Shown here in pieces: positions 9,364 to 16,969 of a stretch of DNA of 64,000 nt (its first letter is position 1; the number at the start of each line of letters is the position of its first letter). The stretch spans positions 124,001-188,000 of the forward strand of contig NZ_FXTC01000006.1 in assembly GCF_900182655.1 (NCBI RefSeq), read 5' to 3'. Source of the stretch: Chryseobacterium rhizoplanae. GTDB lineage: Bacteria > Bacteroidota > Bacteroidia > Flavobacteriales > Weeksellaceae. The notes beneath the pieces are model-generated. The model made no database searches and had not been told where the DNA came from. It worked only from the letters and a program-made list of their open reading frames with translations. The position numbers and the translations under genes were made by a program.

Positions 9364-10113
9364 TTAAGAATTTGGTATAGCAGTCATTTTCTGTCTTACC
9401 GCTTCATACAAAATCGCTCCACATGCTACAGAAACATTCAGAGATTGAGTTTTTCCTTCAATAGGAAGTTTTATTTTTTCGTCAGCGTGATGCAGAACTT
9501 CTTTAGAAATTCCGGTTTCTTCATTTCCCATAACAATAGCACATGGCTCTGTAAGGTTGACATCATAAATTAATTTCTGAGCTTTTTCACTGGCAGCATA
9601 CACAGAAATTCCACTTTGCTGAAGAAAATCCACAGCATGAGCCAGGTTGTTTTCTTTACATATTTTAATATTATAAATAGCACCTGCAGAGGTTTTTATA
9701 GCATCAGAATTAATAGGAGCAGCTCCCTTTTCCGGAATGATTATAGCATCAACACCTACGCATTCTGCCGTTCTGCAGATGGCACCAAAGTTTCTAACAT
9801 CAGTAAGTCTGTCCAGAATCAAAAGAAAAGGAGTTTTTCCCTGTTCAAATAATTGTGGAACAATATCCTCCACTTTATGAAACGGTACATCCGAAATAAA
9901 GGCCACCACACCCTGGTGGTTTTTTCTTGTAAAACGGTTCAGTTTTTCAACCGGAACATAATTGGGACGGATTTTATTTTTCGCTAAAATTGCTTTTAGT
10001 TCAGCATAAATAGGACCTTGAAGTGCATTCTGCACAAAGACCTTGTCAATCGTTTTTCCCGCTTCAATTGCTTCAATCACGGGACGCAGCCCGAAAATAA
10101 AATCGTCTTTCAT
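9364..10113 (-). CDS. rlmB: TrmH/RlmB-family rRNA 2'-O-ribose methyltransferase
   Basis: SAM-dependent SPOUT enzyme that 2'-O-methylates RNA; in E. coli RlmB modifies G2251 of 23S rRNA. 249 aa, the family length. Seen: N-terminal substrate-binding domain (FGLRPVIEAIEAGKTIDKV, residues 7-25), SPOUT motif 1 DRLTDVRNFGAICRTA (101-116), motif 2 VMGNEETG (194-201) and motif 3 QSLNVSVACG (223-232), the knotted SAM site. First gene of the minus-strand run that continues into the serine hydrolase. Confidence 0.92.
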   Translation of the reverse strand: MKDDFIFGLRPVIEAIEAGKTIDKVFVQNALQGPIYAELKAILAKNKIRPNYVPVEKLNRFTRKNHQGVVAFISDVPFHKVEDIVPQLFEQGKTPFLLILDRLTDVRNFGAICRTAECVGVDAIIIPEKGAAPINSDAIKTSAGAIYNIKICKENNLAHAVDFLQQSGISVYAASEKAQKLIYDVNLTEPCAIVMGNEETGISKEVLHHADEKIKLPIEGKTQSLNVSVACGAILYEAVRQKMTAIPNS

Positions 10114-10133
10114 TGAGTTGTTTAAAATTTTAT

Positions 10134-10192
10134 GTTTAAGGTTTAAAGTTCATCGTTTAAAGTTCAAGGCTTACTATGTAAATTTTTGAATT
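10134..10192. repeat. 7-bp periodic array, left arm
   Basis: Successive heptamers such as GTTTAAG, GTTTAAA, GTTCATC and GTTCAAG keep 7-bp phase from 10134 up to the end of the four-helix-bundle pseudogene. The reverse complement resembles the array on the other side of that pseudogene (10587-10621): both carry ACTTTAA and CCTTGA units. The pseudogene therefore sits between inverted arms. Confidence 0.65.
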
Positions 10193-10585
10193 TTAAGGTT
10201 TGTACTTTGTCCCTTTTAAATCTGTTGTATTTAAATATTTTATAAAAGAGCTGATCTTTCTGCTTAACGTTTCTGTCTGCTCAATTAATGTTTCAAATTT
10301 TTCCTGCGAAATAAAATTTCTGTCGAGGACCCGATACAATTGAGATCTGGTTTCTCCGCATGAAGCTTTCGCAATAGAAAGAAATTATATAAATTCTCTG
10401 TTACCGTTTCTTTCAAATCCTTCAGCAATATTATCCATTACTGAACCTGAAGATCCGTCAATTTGATTACAAAGTTTAAAATTATTTTTAAGGTTGTTAG
10501 ATTCAATGATATGATAAACTCCATTGCAAAGCTCCCGGGACAATTTCCAAATCTCTAAGTCTTCAAATCTATTGATTGTCGCCAT
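10193..10585 (-). pseudogene. Four-helix-bundle protein (IVP/Avd-like), nonsense mutation
   Basis: The first 66 codons encode MATINRFEDLEIWKLSRELC and onward to GFERNGNREFI, the hallmark of the four-helix-bundle family (23S rRNA intervening-sequence proteins, related to DGR accessory protein Avd). A TAA at 10385-10387 interrupts it. The same frame then continues without shift ([20 protein letters not shown]) to a normal stop at 10193-10195. The whole frame of 130 codons is the usual family length, and family members usually carry Gln at the stop position, so a single CAA-to-TAA change explains it. The gene is bracketed by inverted 7-bp arrays. A sequencing error or readthrough is the alternative. 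Confidence 0.8.
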
Positions 10586-10586
10586 A

Positions 10587-10621
10587 GCCTTAAACTTTAA
10601 ACTAAGAACCTTGAATCTAAT
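10587..10621. repeat. 7-bp periodic array, right arm
   Basis: Heptamers GCCTTAA, ACTTTAA, ACTAAGA, ACCTTGA and ATCTAAT run directly upstream of the four-helix-bundle start and into the stop codon of the DinB gene. It is the inverted counterpart of the array at 10134-10192. Confidence 0.6.
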
Positions 10622-11087
10622 ACTTCTCTCCTAAAATTGCTCTTTTCTGTGCCATCACATAACCGTAGTGAAGGCTTTCATGCATATTGTTGAAGATAAT
10701 GGCATCCTGAATGCTTTTCAGATCCATCCCAAAACTTGTTGTATAAGGAGTGTAGTCTGAGAAGAAATCACTGTCATAATCCTTCATTAATATCTTCGAA
10801 GTTTCCGTAAGTAAAAATTCTAAATCTTCTACTTCCGATTTCTGAACATTTAAATTCGGTAAAGTTCCCTTTTTGTAAGTTTCGATCCAATATTTGTCAA
10901 TACGGAAAGGATTTCCGCTTAGGTAATAATGCAAAAGCTGCTGTGTAGCAACAGTATGGGCAATATTCCAGTACATATTATTGTTGAAACCATCCGGAAT
11001 CAGAATCAGATCTTCATGAGATGTGTTCTGAAGGAGGTCTAAAAGGTTCTTTCTTACCTGTCTGTGCGCTTGAAAATGATAATTCAT
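10617..11087 (-). CDS. DinB-family protein (putative metalloenzyme)
   Basis: 156 aa, a four-helix DinB/YfiT-fold protein. Three His residues in the right places for the metal site are visible: H44 in NIAHTV, then H136 and H140 in NMHESLHYGYV. Some family members are thiol-dependent S-transferases (bacillithiol or mycothiol), which would fit a genome with YpdA, but the substrate here is unknown. A complete promoter (TTG-N20-TATTTTTG) lies just upstream, with a predicted 5' leader of about 15 nt. Confidence 0.8.
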   Translation of the reverse strand: MNYHFQAHRQVRKNLLDLLQNTSHEDLILIPDGFNNNMYWNIAHTVATQQLLHYYLSGNPFRIDKYWIETYKKGTLPNLNVQKSEVEDLEFLLTETSKILMKDYDSDFFSDYTPYTTSFGMDLKSIQDAIIFNNMHESLHYGYVMAQKRAILGEKY

Positions 11088-11107
11088 TTTGCAAAATTTT
11101 TAATCAC

Positions 11108-11138
11108 CAAAAATAGTTTAATAAACTGGAAATGACAA
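11108..11138 (-). promoter_or_regulatory. Promoter of the DinB gene
   Basis: Minus strand: -33 TTG (11136-11138), a 20-nt spacer, and -7 TATTTTTG (11108-11115), matching the Flavobacteriia consensus. The start codon is 20 nt downstream. Confidence 0.65.
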
Positions 11139-11284
11139 TTTTTTTGGGTAAAGGATTGAAGTTAAAGTTTTTTAACTTTTCAGAAAAAGGATAGATTTAG
11201 GTTGTTTTTCCAACTAGCTTTTAGTGTTATTATGATGTTTTTACGTTCAATTTTACGAAACGTATAAGATGTATATTTTTACAC

Positions 11285-11318
11285 AAAGCCTTCCTGTAAA
11301 AAGATTCAGGAAGGCTTT
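11285..11318. terminator. Intrinsic terminator hairpin
   Basis: AAAGCCTTCCTG (11285-11296) pairs perfectly with CAGGAAGGCTTT (11307-11318) over a 10-nt loop. It lies just downstream of the PNGase F-like gene (minus strand). Confidence 0.75.
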
Positions 11319-11353
11319 ATTGTTTTGTTGGTTATATGGTTTTACAGTCAGTT

Positions 11354-12688
11354 TTATTTTTTGATGATTTTATGTTTAAATGTGGTTCCATCCTTTAGAA
11401 CAATATTTAAAAAATAAATTCCGGTACTGTATGGGGAAAGATCTACTTTGTTCTCATTATAAGTTTCTATAAGTTTTCTTCCTTCTACATTGAACAGACT
11501 TATTGAGGTTACATCTGCTTTTGATTGTATGTGTACAAAATCAGAAGTAGGATTAGGATATATGTTTACATCTACAGTTTTGATATCTTTTACATTTAAG
11601 ACGGCATTGCTTTTACCCTGCATATAAACTGATAACATAACATCTCCCTGCTGCTGGTTGAAAACAGCTGTCGGTATCGTATGTTTCAAAGTGTGATTGC
11701 CTGCCGTTAAGCTTGGAAGTGTAAATTCTCTGATAGGAACTGAATTTCCGGGACACCAGTTATTCCATGAGGTCCAGTCTGCGAAAGTTTTAGGAGTAGA
11801 CCCATAGATTCCGTTTCCCTGAGTGTTATATACCCTGTAAGGTTCACATGAAATTCCTCCCGGAGTGTAAGTGAGTACCTGTACGTCATCTATATAAGTA
11901 TAGTTTTGTCTTCTGATATATTCTTCACCACCACTGTTGGCACCATGAGGAGTAGATATTACAAAAAAACGGGCGTTGGTTACAGGGTTTGGGAGATTGA
12001 AAGTGACAATTCTCACGGTTTCTCCTGTAACATCGGTGCTGTTATAGTTATTGAGTTTATTGTAACTTAATATGGGAATAAGATTGTTGGAATCTGAAGG
12101 AGTTGCTCCGGTATCCGTTGAGAAAAAAGTAAGGGTTCCGGAAAAAACATCAATTCTCCCTGAACAGCCGGAAACCTGGGTTTGTGCTGCATACGGAACA
12201 CCGAAAACATCCAGTTCCATGTAGAAATCATACGTATTACGTAATGCTGTATCATGAAAAACACTATAGAGATTACTAATATCATAAGTATAAGGAACCT
12301 CTGACGGAGTTCTGTTTTTATTCATAAAAGGTGTGATGTACCTTCCTATCTCAATTCTTTTGACGTTTGCATCATTAATTGTGTAAGTAGATTGATTTTT
12401 AGGAATCATCGCTAAAAAGACTTCTCCCAGGCGGTCGTAATTGTCACACAATGCACCTATTGTTACCCGCATCGCGATTTTTGCTTTAAAAGAGTCTAGT
12501 TCAGCATCAGTAAGTTTCCTTGTATATCTGGCATTATTTAGTCGTGTCAAGCCACTCGGGACTGGGTTGGATACTGTAGCCGCATAACCATCGTAGTAAA
12601 CAGCATCTGAAATCACATTCGTCATTGTTGTTTGTGATAGGGCCAGATTTGCTATGAAAATACTTGAAAAAAATAGCCTTTTATACAT
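11354..12688 (-). CDS. PNGase F-like secreted protein with T9SS sorting domain
   Basis: 444 aa. Signal peptide to about residue 19 (LALSQ), then a two-domain region resembling Elizabethkingia PNGase F (peptide-N-glycosidase F), then a C-terminal T9SS type A sorting domain (YPNPTSDFVHIQ, 377-388, to the final KHKIIKK). Matches to PNGase F from memory: CDNYDR (81-86) aligns with CDEWDR, placing D85 at catalytic Asp60; EIGRYITPF (113-121) with EIGRFITPY; GGEEYIRR (253-260) brings a Glu to the place of Glu206; WCPG (311-314) is shared. The third PNGase F acidic residue, Glu118, has no clear Glu (YSVFHDT, 141-147). Probably a secreted or surface glycan-acting protein; deglycosylation is inferred. 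Confidence 0.72.
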   Translation of the reverse strand: MYKRLFFSSIFIANLALSQTTMTNVISDAVYYDGYAATVSNPVPSGLTRLNNARYTRKLTDAELDSFKAKIAMRVTIGALCDNYDRLGEVFLAMIPKNQSTYTINDANVKRIEIGRYITPFMNKNRTPSEVPYTYDISNLYSVFHDTALRNTYDFYMELDVFGVPYAAQTQVSGCSGRIDVFSGTLTFFSTDTGATPSDSNNLIPILSYNKLNNYNSTDVTGETVRIVTFNLPNPVTNARFFVISTPHGANSGGEEYIRRQNYTYIDDVQVLTYTPGGISCEPYRVYNTQGNGIYGSTPKTFADWTSWNNWCPGNSVPIREFTLPSLTAGNHTLKHTIPTAVFNQQQGDVMLSVYMQGKSNAVLNVKDIKTVDVNIYPNPTSDFVHIQSKADVTSISLFNVEGRKLIETYNENKVDLSPYSTGIYFLNIVLKDGTTFKHKIIKK

Positions 12689-12724
12689 AGATTGATGTTT
12701 AGTGTAAATATATTAATTAAGTAT

Positions 12725-12732
12725 CAAAATTA
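12725..12732 (-). promoter_or_regulatory. -7 box of the PNGase F-like gene
   Basis: Minus-strand TAATTTTG, 36 nt before the start codon; no convincing -33 box. The rest of the gap to 12924 is very AT-rich with no other feature seen. Confidence 0.4.
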
Positions 12733-12924
12733 CTTTTAATTTCTTTTATTTTTCTTATTTGTGCTTTTTTATTGATAAATATTTAATTATTTAATTTTTA
12801 AAGCATGTTTTTGTTTAATTGATTTTATTATGTTCAATCATATAATGGAAAATATTTTTTTATTGTTGTGATCCAGGTATTTATTATTAAATTAGCATGG
12901 TATTTCGGATTAATATTATTAATA

Positions 12925-14232
12925 ATGAAAAGAATTTTACTTTTAATTTTGTTTTTTATAGTGGCAGGAGTGAACGCTCAGATCAATATCAATATTGGAG
13001 CAGCGAATGTAGGGACAGCACCTGTAAGCAGTTTTTTCTCTTACTCCTATGTGCAGCAGATTTATCCTAAACAGGAAATAAATGCCAATACAGCGGGCAA
13101 TATTACAGGGCTTACATTTTATGTAGATCCTTCTTCAACCCTTACAGAATCTTCAAACTGGACTGTTTATCTTGGTCATACCTCAAAAACGGCATTTTCT
13201 TCCGGTACAGACTGGATTCCTGCTGCTCAGCTGACACAAGTTTTTACAGGAACAATAACCAGAAATAATAATAAAGTTCAGGTTGTTTTTACAATGCCTT
13301 TTGCATATAATAATGTTGATAATCTGGTTGTTGCTGCAAAAGAGAATTCTCCGAATATTGATATTAATAATTTTGATGAAGCCTTCCATGTCTATTCTCA
13401 TATTTCCAATTCAACCCTTTATTATAAAGGAGATCGTAGTGTGGTAGATATTTCTGCTCCACCGGGCGGAATAAGAGCAGACTATAAATCTGCAATTACA
13501 ATCTCAGGCCTTACATCCAGTGCCGGCCCTGCCTGTCCTTTCATTATGTATCCGGCAAATAATACCCAGAATGTTTCCTTGTCTCCTAATATCACCTGGT
13601 TCCCTGTTTCCGGGGCGGATTCTTATAAGGTTTCGATAGGGACAAGTCCGGGAAGTGTTAATGTTGTAAATCAGCAGGTAGTATCCGGAACAGCCTTTTC
13701 ACCTTCGGCCGCTCTTGCAACAGGAACGACTTACTATTTGAAGATAACCGCTGTTTCTGCTAATGTTGAATCCTCAGGATGTTCAGAATTTATGTTTAAA
13801 ACGGTTCCTGCAATACCTGCTAATGATGCATGCTCAGGCGCTTTCCTTGCCTCCGTGTTTCCTTACAGCTATACTCAGGATGACGCTGTCTCTACCACTA
13901 ATAATTCTGGAAATATAAGTGTCTGTACCAGTAACGGAGATACGGGAATGAATGACGGAACATGGTTTAAACTGGCTGGAGACGGAAGTCAATATACTAT
14001 AAAAGTAGCGATGCCTTCCGGAAGCAGCTTTGACCCTCAAATTGGAGTGTATAGCGGAAGCTGCAGCAATCTGTCCTGTACAGGTACAGTGGATAACGGT
14101 GGAGGCGGTGCTGCTGAAACCCTTACAATTACGACTGTATCCGGGATTGATTACTTCATCAATGTAGGAGCTTATGATGATACAACAGATGCCCCTGAAA
14201 ATACTTTTACCATTACAGTAACCAAGCTTTAA
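12925..14232 (+). CDS. Exported multidomain protein, FN3-like
   Basis: 435 aa from the ATG at 12925, chosen because it gives a clean signal peptide (MKRILLLILFFIVAGVNAQ); an in-frame GTG at 12868 would add a hydrophobic extension and break it. Domains seen: an N-terminal beta domain (residues 20-200); a fibronectin-III-like segment (GPACPFIMYPANNTQNVSLSPNITW onward, about 205-300); and a C-terminal beta domain starting NDACSGA with GTWFKL and FDPQIGVYSGSC, a pattern common in secreted Bacteroidota proteins. No T9SS sorting signal at the C-terminus. Function unknown; probably extracellular or periplasmic. Confidence 0.7.
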   Translation: MKRILLLILFFIVAGVNAQININIGAANVGTAPVSSFFSYSYVQQIYPKQEINANTAGNITGLTFYVDPSSTLTESSNWTVYLGHTSKTAFSSGTDWIPAAQLTQVFTGTITRNNNKVQVVFTMPFAYNNVDNLVVAAKENSPNIDINNFDEAFHVYSHISNSTLYYKGDRSVVDISAPPGGIRADYKSAITISGLTSSAGPACPFIMYPANNTQNVSLSPNITWFPVSGADSYKVSIGTSPGSVNVVNQQVVSGTAFSPSAALATGTTYYLKITAVSANVESSGCSEFMFKTVPAIPANDACSGAFLASVFPYSYTQDDAVSTTNNSGNISVCTSNGDTGMNDGTWFKLAGDGSQYTIKVAMPSGSSFDPQIGVYSGSCSNLSCTGTVDNGGGGAAETLTITTVSGIDYFINVGAYDDTTDAPENTFTITVTKL

Positions 14233-14278
14233 AGTTTTCAGGATTTAGATTTTGAACAAAAATTGAAATAATAAAACC

Positions 14279-14312
14279 AAAGTGTTGTGAAAGTAATTTG
14301 CAGCACTTTTTT
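14279..14312 (+). terminator. Intrinsic terminator
   Basis: AAAGTGTTG (14279-14287) pairs with CAGCACTTT (14301-14309), one G-U pair, followed by a T-run. It ends the exported-protein transcript. Confidence 0.75.
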
Positions 14313-14429
14313 ATATGGATCATCACAAAAACAGATCGAGAATCTATTGAAATATCTCAGATGTATGGATTTCTTTATAGACAAGAAATTCAGCATTATA
14401 GCTTTAAATATTGCGTTAATACCGGAATA

Positions 14430-14445
14430 TTTAACAAACTTTAAC
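14430..14445 (+). promoter_or_regulatory. TTTAAC direct repeat upstream of moxR
   Basis: TTTAAC-N4-TTTAAC, centre-to-centre 10 bp (one helical turn), about 75 bp before the moxR start. A similar pair lies before batC (19894-19910). It could be an activator-binding site; no good -7 box was found between it and moxR. Confidence 0.3.
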
Positions 14446-14518
14446 TCAAAAATGGCATTTATTGTGTTGATTAATGCAAGTATTTATCAGAAATTTACCA
14501 CTTATTTTAAATCAAGCT

Positions 14519-15523
14519 ATGTCAGAGATATATCAAGCTGAAGATATCCGCCAATTGACGGAAAAAGTAAAAGAAAAAAATTATTTATTTACTCTTCTGA
14601 GACAGGAAATCAACAAAGTTATTATTGGGCAGGATTACATGGTAGACCGTCTTTTGGTAGGGCTTTTGGGAAATGGTCACGTTCTTTTGGAAGGGGTGCC
14701 GGGATTGGCTAAAACTCTCGCCATAAAAACCTTGGCAGATGCTGTGCATGGTGAATTTTCAAGAATTCAGTTTACTCCGGATTTGCTTCCTGCAGACGTT
14801 GTGGGAACCATGATTTACAATATCAAAGACAATGATTTTTCTATAAAAAAAGGTCCTGTATTCGCGAACTTTGTATTGGCAGATGAGATCAACCGTGCGC
14901 CGGCAAAAGTGCAGTCGGCTCTTTTGGAGGTAATGCAGGAAAAGCAGGTGACAATAGGTGATGAAACCATGAAGCTTCCAAAACCGTTCCTGGTATTGGC
15001 AACACAGAACCCGATTGATCAAGAAGGGACTTATTTGCTGCCTGAGGCACAGAGTGACCGTTTTATGCTGAAATGTACCATAGATTATCCTTCTTTTGAA
15101 GATGAAAGACAGGTAATGAGAATGGTTTCCACTTCACATCAGCCGGCTGTGAAACCAGTGATTTCCCTTCAGGATATTGTAGATGCTAAAGAATTGATCA
15201 ACCAGATTTATCTGGATGAGAAAATTGAAAAATATATTCTGGATATGGTGTTTGCAACGCGTTATCCGGAAAATTACGGTCTTTCTGAACTTAAAAATTA
15301 TATCAGCTTTGGGGCTTCTCCAAGAGCATCCATTAACCTTGCTATCGCTTCAAGAGCATATGCATTCTTAAAAGGAAGAGCATTCGTTATTCCTGAAGAT
15401 GTAAAAGCATTGGCAAAAGATGTATTGAGACACAGAATAGGCTTGACTTTTGAGGCTGAAGCAGAAGAAGTTTCATCAGAAGAAATCGTTAATAGAATTT
15501 TAGCAAAAATCCAGGCACCATAA
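14519..15523 (+). CDS. MoxR-family AAA+ ATPase of the Bat operon
   Basis: 334 aa from the ATG at 14519; an upstream in-frame start at 14474 would add 15 poorly conserved residues. AAA+ motifs: Walker A GVPGLAKT (59-66), Walker B LADEIN (120-125), sensor 1 LATQNP (160-165), Arg-finger segment EAQSDRF (176-182). MoxR proteins act as cytosolic chaperone-like ATPases that work with VWA-domain partners, here the DUF58 and BatA/BatB proteins. First gene of the Bat operon; overlaps the next start by one base (TAATG). Confidence 0.92.
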   Translation: MSEIYQAEDIRQLTEKVKEKNYLFTLLRQEINKVIIGQDYMVDRLLVGLLGNGHVLLEGVPGLAKTLAIKTLADAVHGEFSRIQFTPDLLPADVVGTMIYNIKDNDFSIKKGPVFANFVLADEINRAPAKVQSALLEVMQEKQVTIGDETMKLPKPFLVLATQNPIDQEGTYLLPEAQSDRFMLKCTIDYPSFEDERQVMRMVSTSHQPAVKPVISLQDIVDAKELINQIYLDEKIEKYILDMVFATRYPENYGLSELKNYISFGASPRASINLAIASRAYAFLKGRAFVIPEDVKALAKDVLRHRIGLTFEAEAEEVSSEEIVNRILAKIQAP

Positions 15524-15981
15524 TGAGTGAGGTAACAATAAGAAAAGCCGTTCTGGAAGATTGTGCTTCCATGCTGGATTTAATCAAAGAACTGGCAGAA
15601 TATGAAAAAGCGCTGCATGAAGTAACGGTGACGCTGGATGAATTTATTCAGGATGGTTTTGGAAATTCTCCGGTCTGGGGTGCTTTTGTTGCGGAATTTG
15701 AAGGCGAAATCATTGGGATATCATTGTATTACGACAGATATTCAACATGGAAAGGAAGAAGATTGTATCTTGAAGATCTCGTTGTGACAGAAAGACTCAG
15801 AGGAAAGCAAATCGGAAAAATGTTGTTTGATGCAACATTGGAATATGGTAAATCCAACAACTATAGCGGAATGGTGCTCCAGGTATTGAACTGGAATGAG
15901 CCAGCCATCAATTTTTATAAAAAATACAGTCCGAAGTTTGATAATGAATGGTCAAATGTATCTATTGAGTTTAAAGAATAA
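15523..15981 (+). CDS. GNAT N-acetyltransferase within the Bat operon
   Basis: 152 aa GNAT-fold acetyl-CoA-dependent acetyltransferase. Seen: N-terminal beta-alpha segment (VTIRKAVLEDCASMLDLIKEL), the pyrophosphate-binding loop VVTERLRGKQIGKML (about 87-101; R/Q-x-x-G-x-G/A pattern) and the late WNEPAINFYKKY helix. Resembles small diamine/amino-acid acetyltransferases such as SAT1-like proteins; substrate not assignable. Unusual position: its start overlaps the moxR stop, and DUF58 follows, so it must be translated with the Bat proteins. Confidence 0.85.
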   Translation: MSEVTIRKAVLEDCASMLDLIKELAEYEKALHEVTVTLDEFIQDGFGNSPVWGAFVAEFEGEIIGISLYYDRYSTWKGRRLYLEDLVVTERLRGKQIGKMLFDATLEYGKSNNYSGMVLQVLNWNEPAINFYKKYSPKFDNEWSNVSIEFKE

Positions 15982-16001
15982 CCCGAAACCCGGATCTCGC
16001 A

Positions 16002-16043
16002 ACTCAACAGTAAACTTTGAATTTTAAACCTTGAACCTTGAAT
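16002..16043. repeat. 7-bp periodic array
   Basis: Six heptamers in phase, including AGTAAAC, TTTGAAT, TTTAAAC and CTTGAAC, fill the gap between the GNAT stop and the DUF58 start. They are the same kind as the array at 10587-10621. Confidence 0.6.
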
Positions 16044-16049
16044 TCGTCT

Positions 16050-16913
16050 ATGCAGATAAAAGATATTGTAAAAAAAGTAAAGCAGATTGAAATCCGTACC
16101 AGAAAAAAGACGGAGGCTGCTTTGATGGGGCAATATCACAGCGCTTTTAAAGGGCAGGGGATGACCTTCTCTGAAGTCCGCCCTTACCAGTTTGGAGATG
16201 AGATCAGAAGAATCGACTGGAATAAAACCGCAAGATTCCGTGAACCATTCGTAAAAGTAATGGAGGAAGAAAGGGAGTTGACCATGATGATTCTTGTTGA
16301 TATTTCCGCTTCCATGGATTACGGTACAAAAGTTCAGCTGAAAAGAGAATATGTAGCCGAAATAGCAGCAAGCTTAGGATTTTCAGCAGCCGGAAACAAT
16401 GATAAAGTAGGATTGATCCTGTTTGCAGATAAAGTATATAAAGTAATTCCTCCTCAAAAAGGAAGAAAACATATTCTTTCCATAATCAGTAATATTCTGA
16501 CTGCAGATTATGTTCCTGCAGAATCTAAAATAGATAAAGCGATGGAGTATATGATGGGAATTTTCAAAAGGAAATCGCTGGTTTTTCTGTTTTCAGACTT
16601 TGAAGATGATTATGATTCCAAAATGCTGAGAGTGGCTTCAAAGAAACACCAGCTGTTGGGAATGAGGATTTTTGATGAAAAAGATAATGAAATTCCTGAC
16701 GTAGGATATGCTCTTCTGCACGATGTGGAAACAGGAAAGGAGATATGGGCCAATACTTCCAGTGCAAGATGGCGGTATACCTTTGCAGAAGCTCAAAAAC
16801 AAAAACTGAGAGCTTTGGAAGAAGACTTTGCCAGCAGTTCTGCAAGTTTTATGAACATCAATACCGGCTCAGATTATTCAAAATTGTTGTATAATTATTT
16901 TCAGAAAAAATAA
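16050..16913 (+). CDS. DUF58 VWA-like protein
   Basis: 287 aa from the ATG at 16050 (an upstream TTG at 16038 adds four residues only). DUF58 signature RPYQFGDEIRRIDWNKTAR at 44-62, then a von Willebrand A-like region with a MIDAS-type DISAS (84-88). Such proteins are encoded next to MoxR ATPases, which probably remodel them or deliver them to targets. Soluble and cytosolic. Second structural gene of the Bat cluster after the GNAT insertion. Confidence 0.9.
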   Translation: MQIKDIVKKVKQIEIRTRKKTEAALMGQYHSAFKGQGMTFSEVRPYQFGDEIRRIDWNKTARFREPFVKVMEEERELTMMILVDISASMDYGTKVQLKREYVAEIAASLGFSAAGNNDKVGLILFADKVYKVIPPQKGRKHILSIISNILTADYVPAESKIDKAMEYMMGIFKRKSLVFLFSDFEDDYDSKMLRVASKKHQLLGMRIFDEKDNEIPDVGYALLHDVETGKEIWANTSSARWRYTFAEAQKQKLRALEEDFASSSASFMNINTGSDYSKLLYNYFQKK

Positions 16914-16916
16914 CAC

Positions 16917-16956
16917 CGGGTTCAGCCCGTAACTAAAAACATGAGGCGCTTGCCTT
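16917..16956. repeat. Short palindromes, possible REP remnant
   Basis: CGGGTTCAGCCCG (16917-16929) is one base short of the GGGCTTCAGCCC hairpin found in the REP-like elements at 23441, 50281 and 55418. AGGCGCTTGCCT follows as a second small palindrome. Confidence 0.35.
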
Positions 16957-16969
16957 TATTATTTTAACA

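Noticed and set aside
10193..10384. Frameshift as cause of the broken four-helix-bundle gene
   Set aside because: The sequence on both sides of the stop is in the same frame; only a stop codon interrupts it.
12868..12924. GTG start for the exported protein at 12925
   Set aside because: Would place a second hydrophobic stretch before a perfect signal peptide; the ATG at 12925 is more natural.
14287..14541. 84-codon plus-strand frame before moxR
   Set aside because: Starts with GTG inside a terminator hairpin, has no family features and overlaps the true moxR start.
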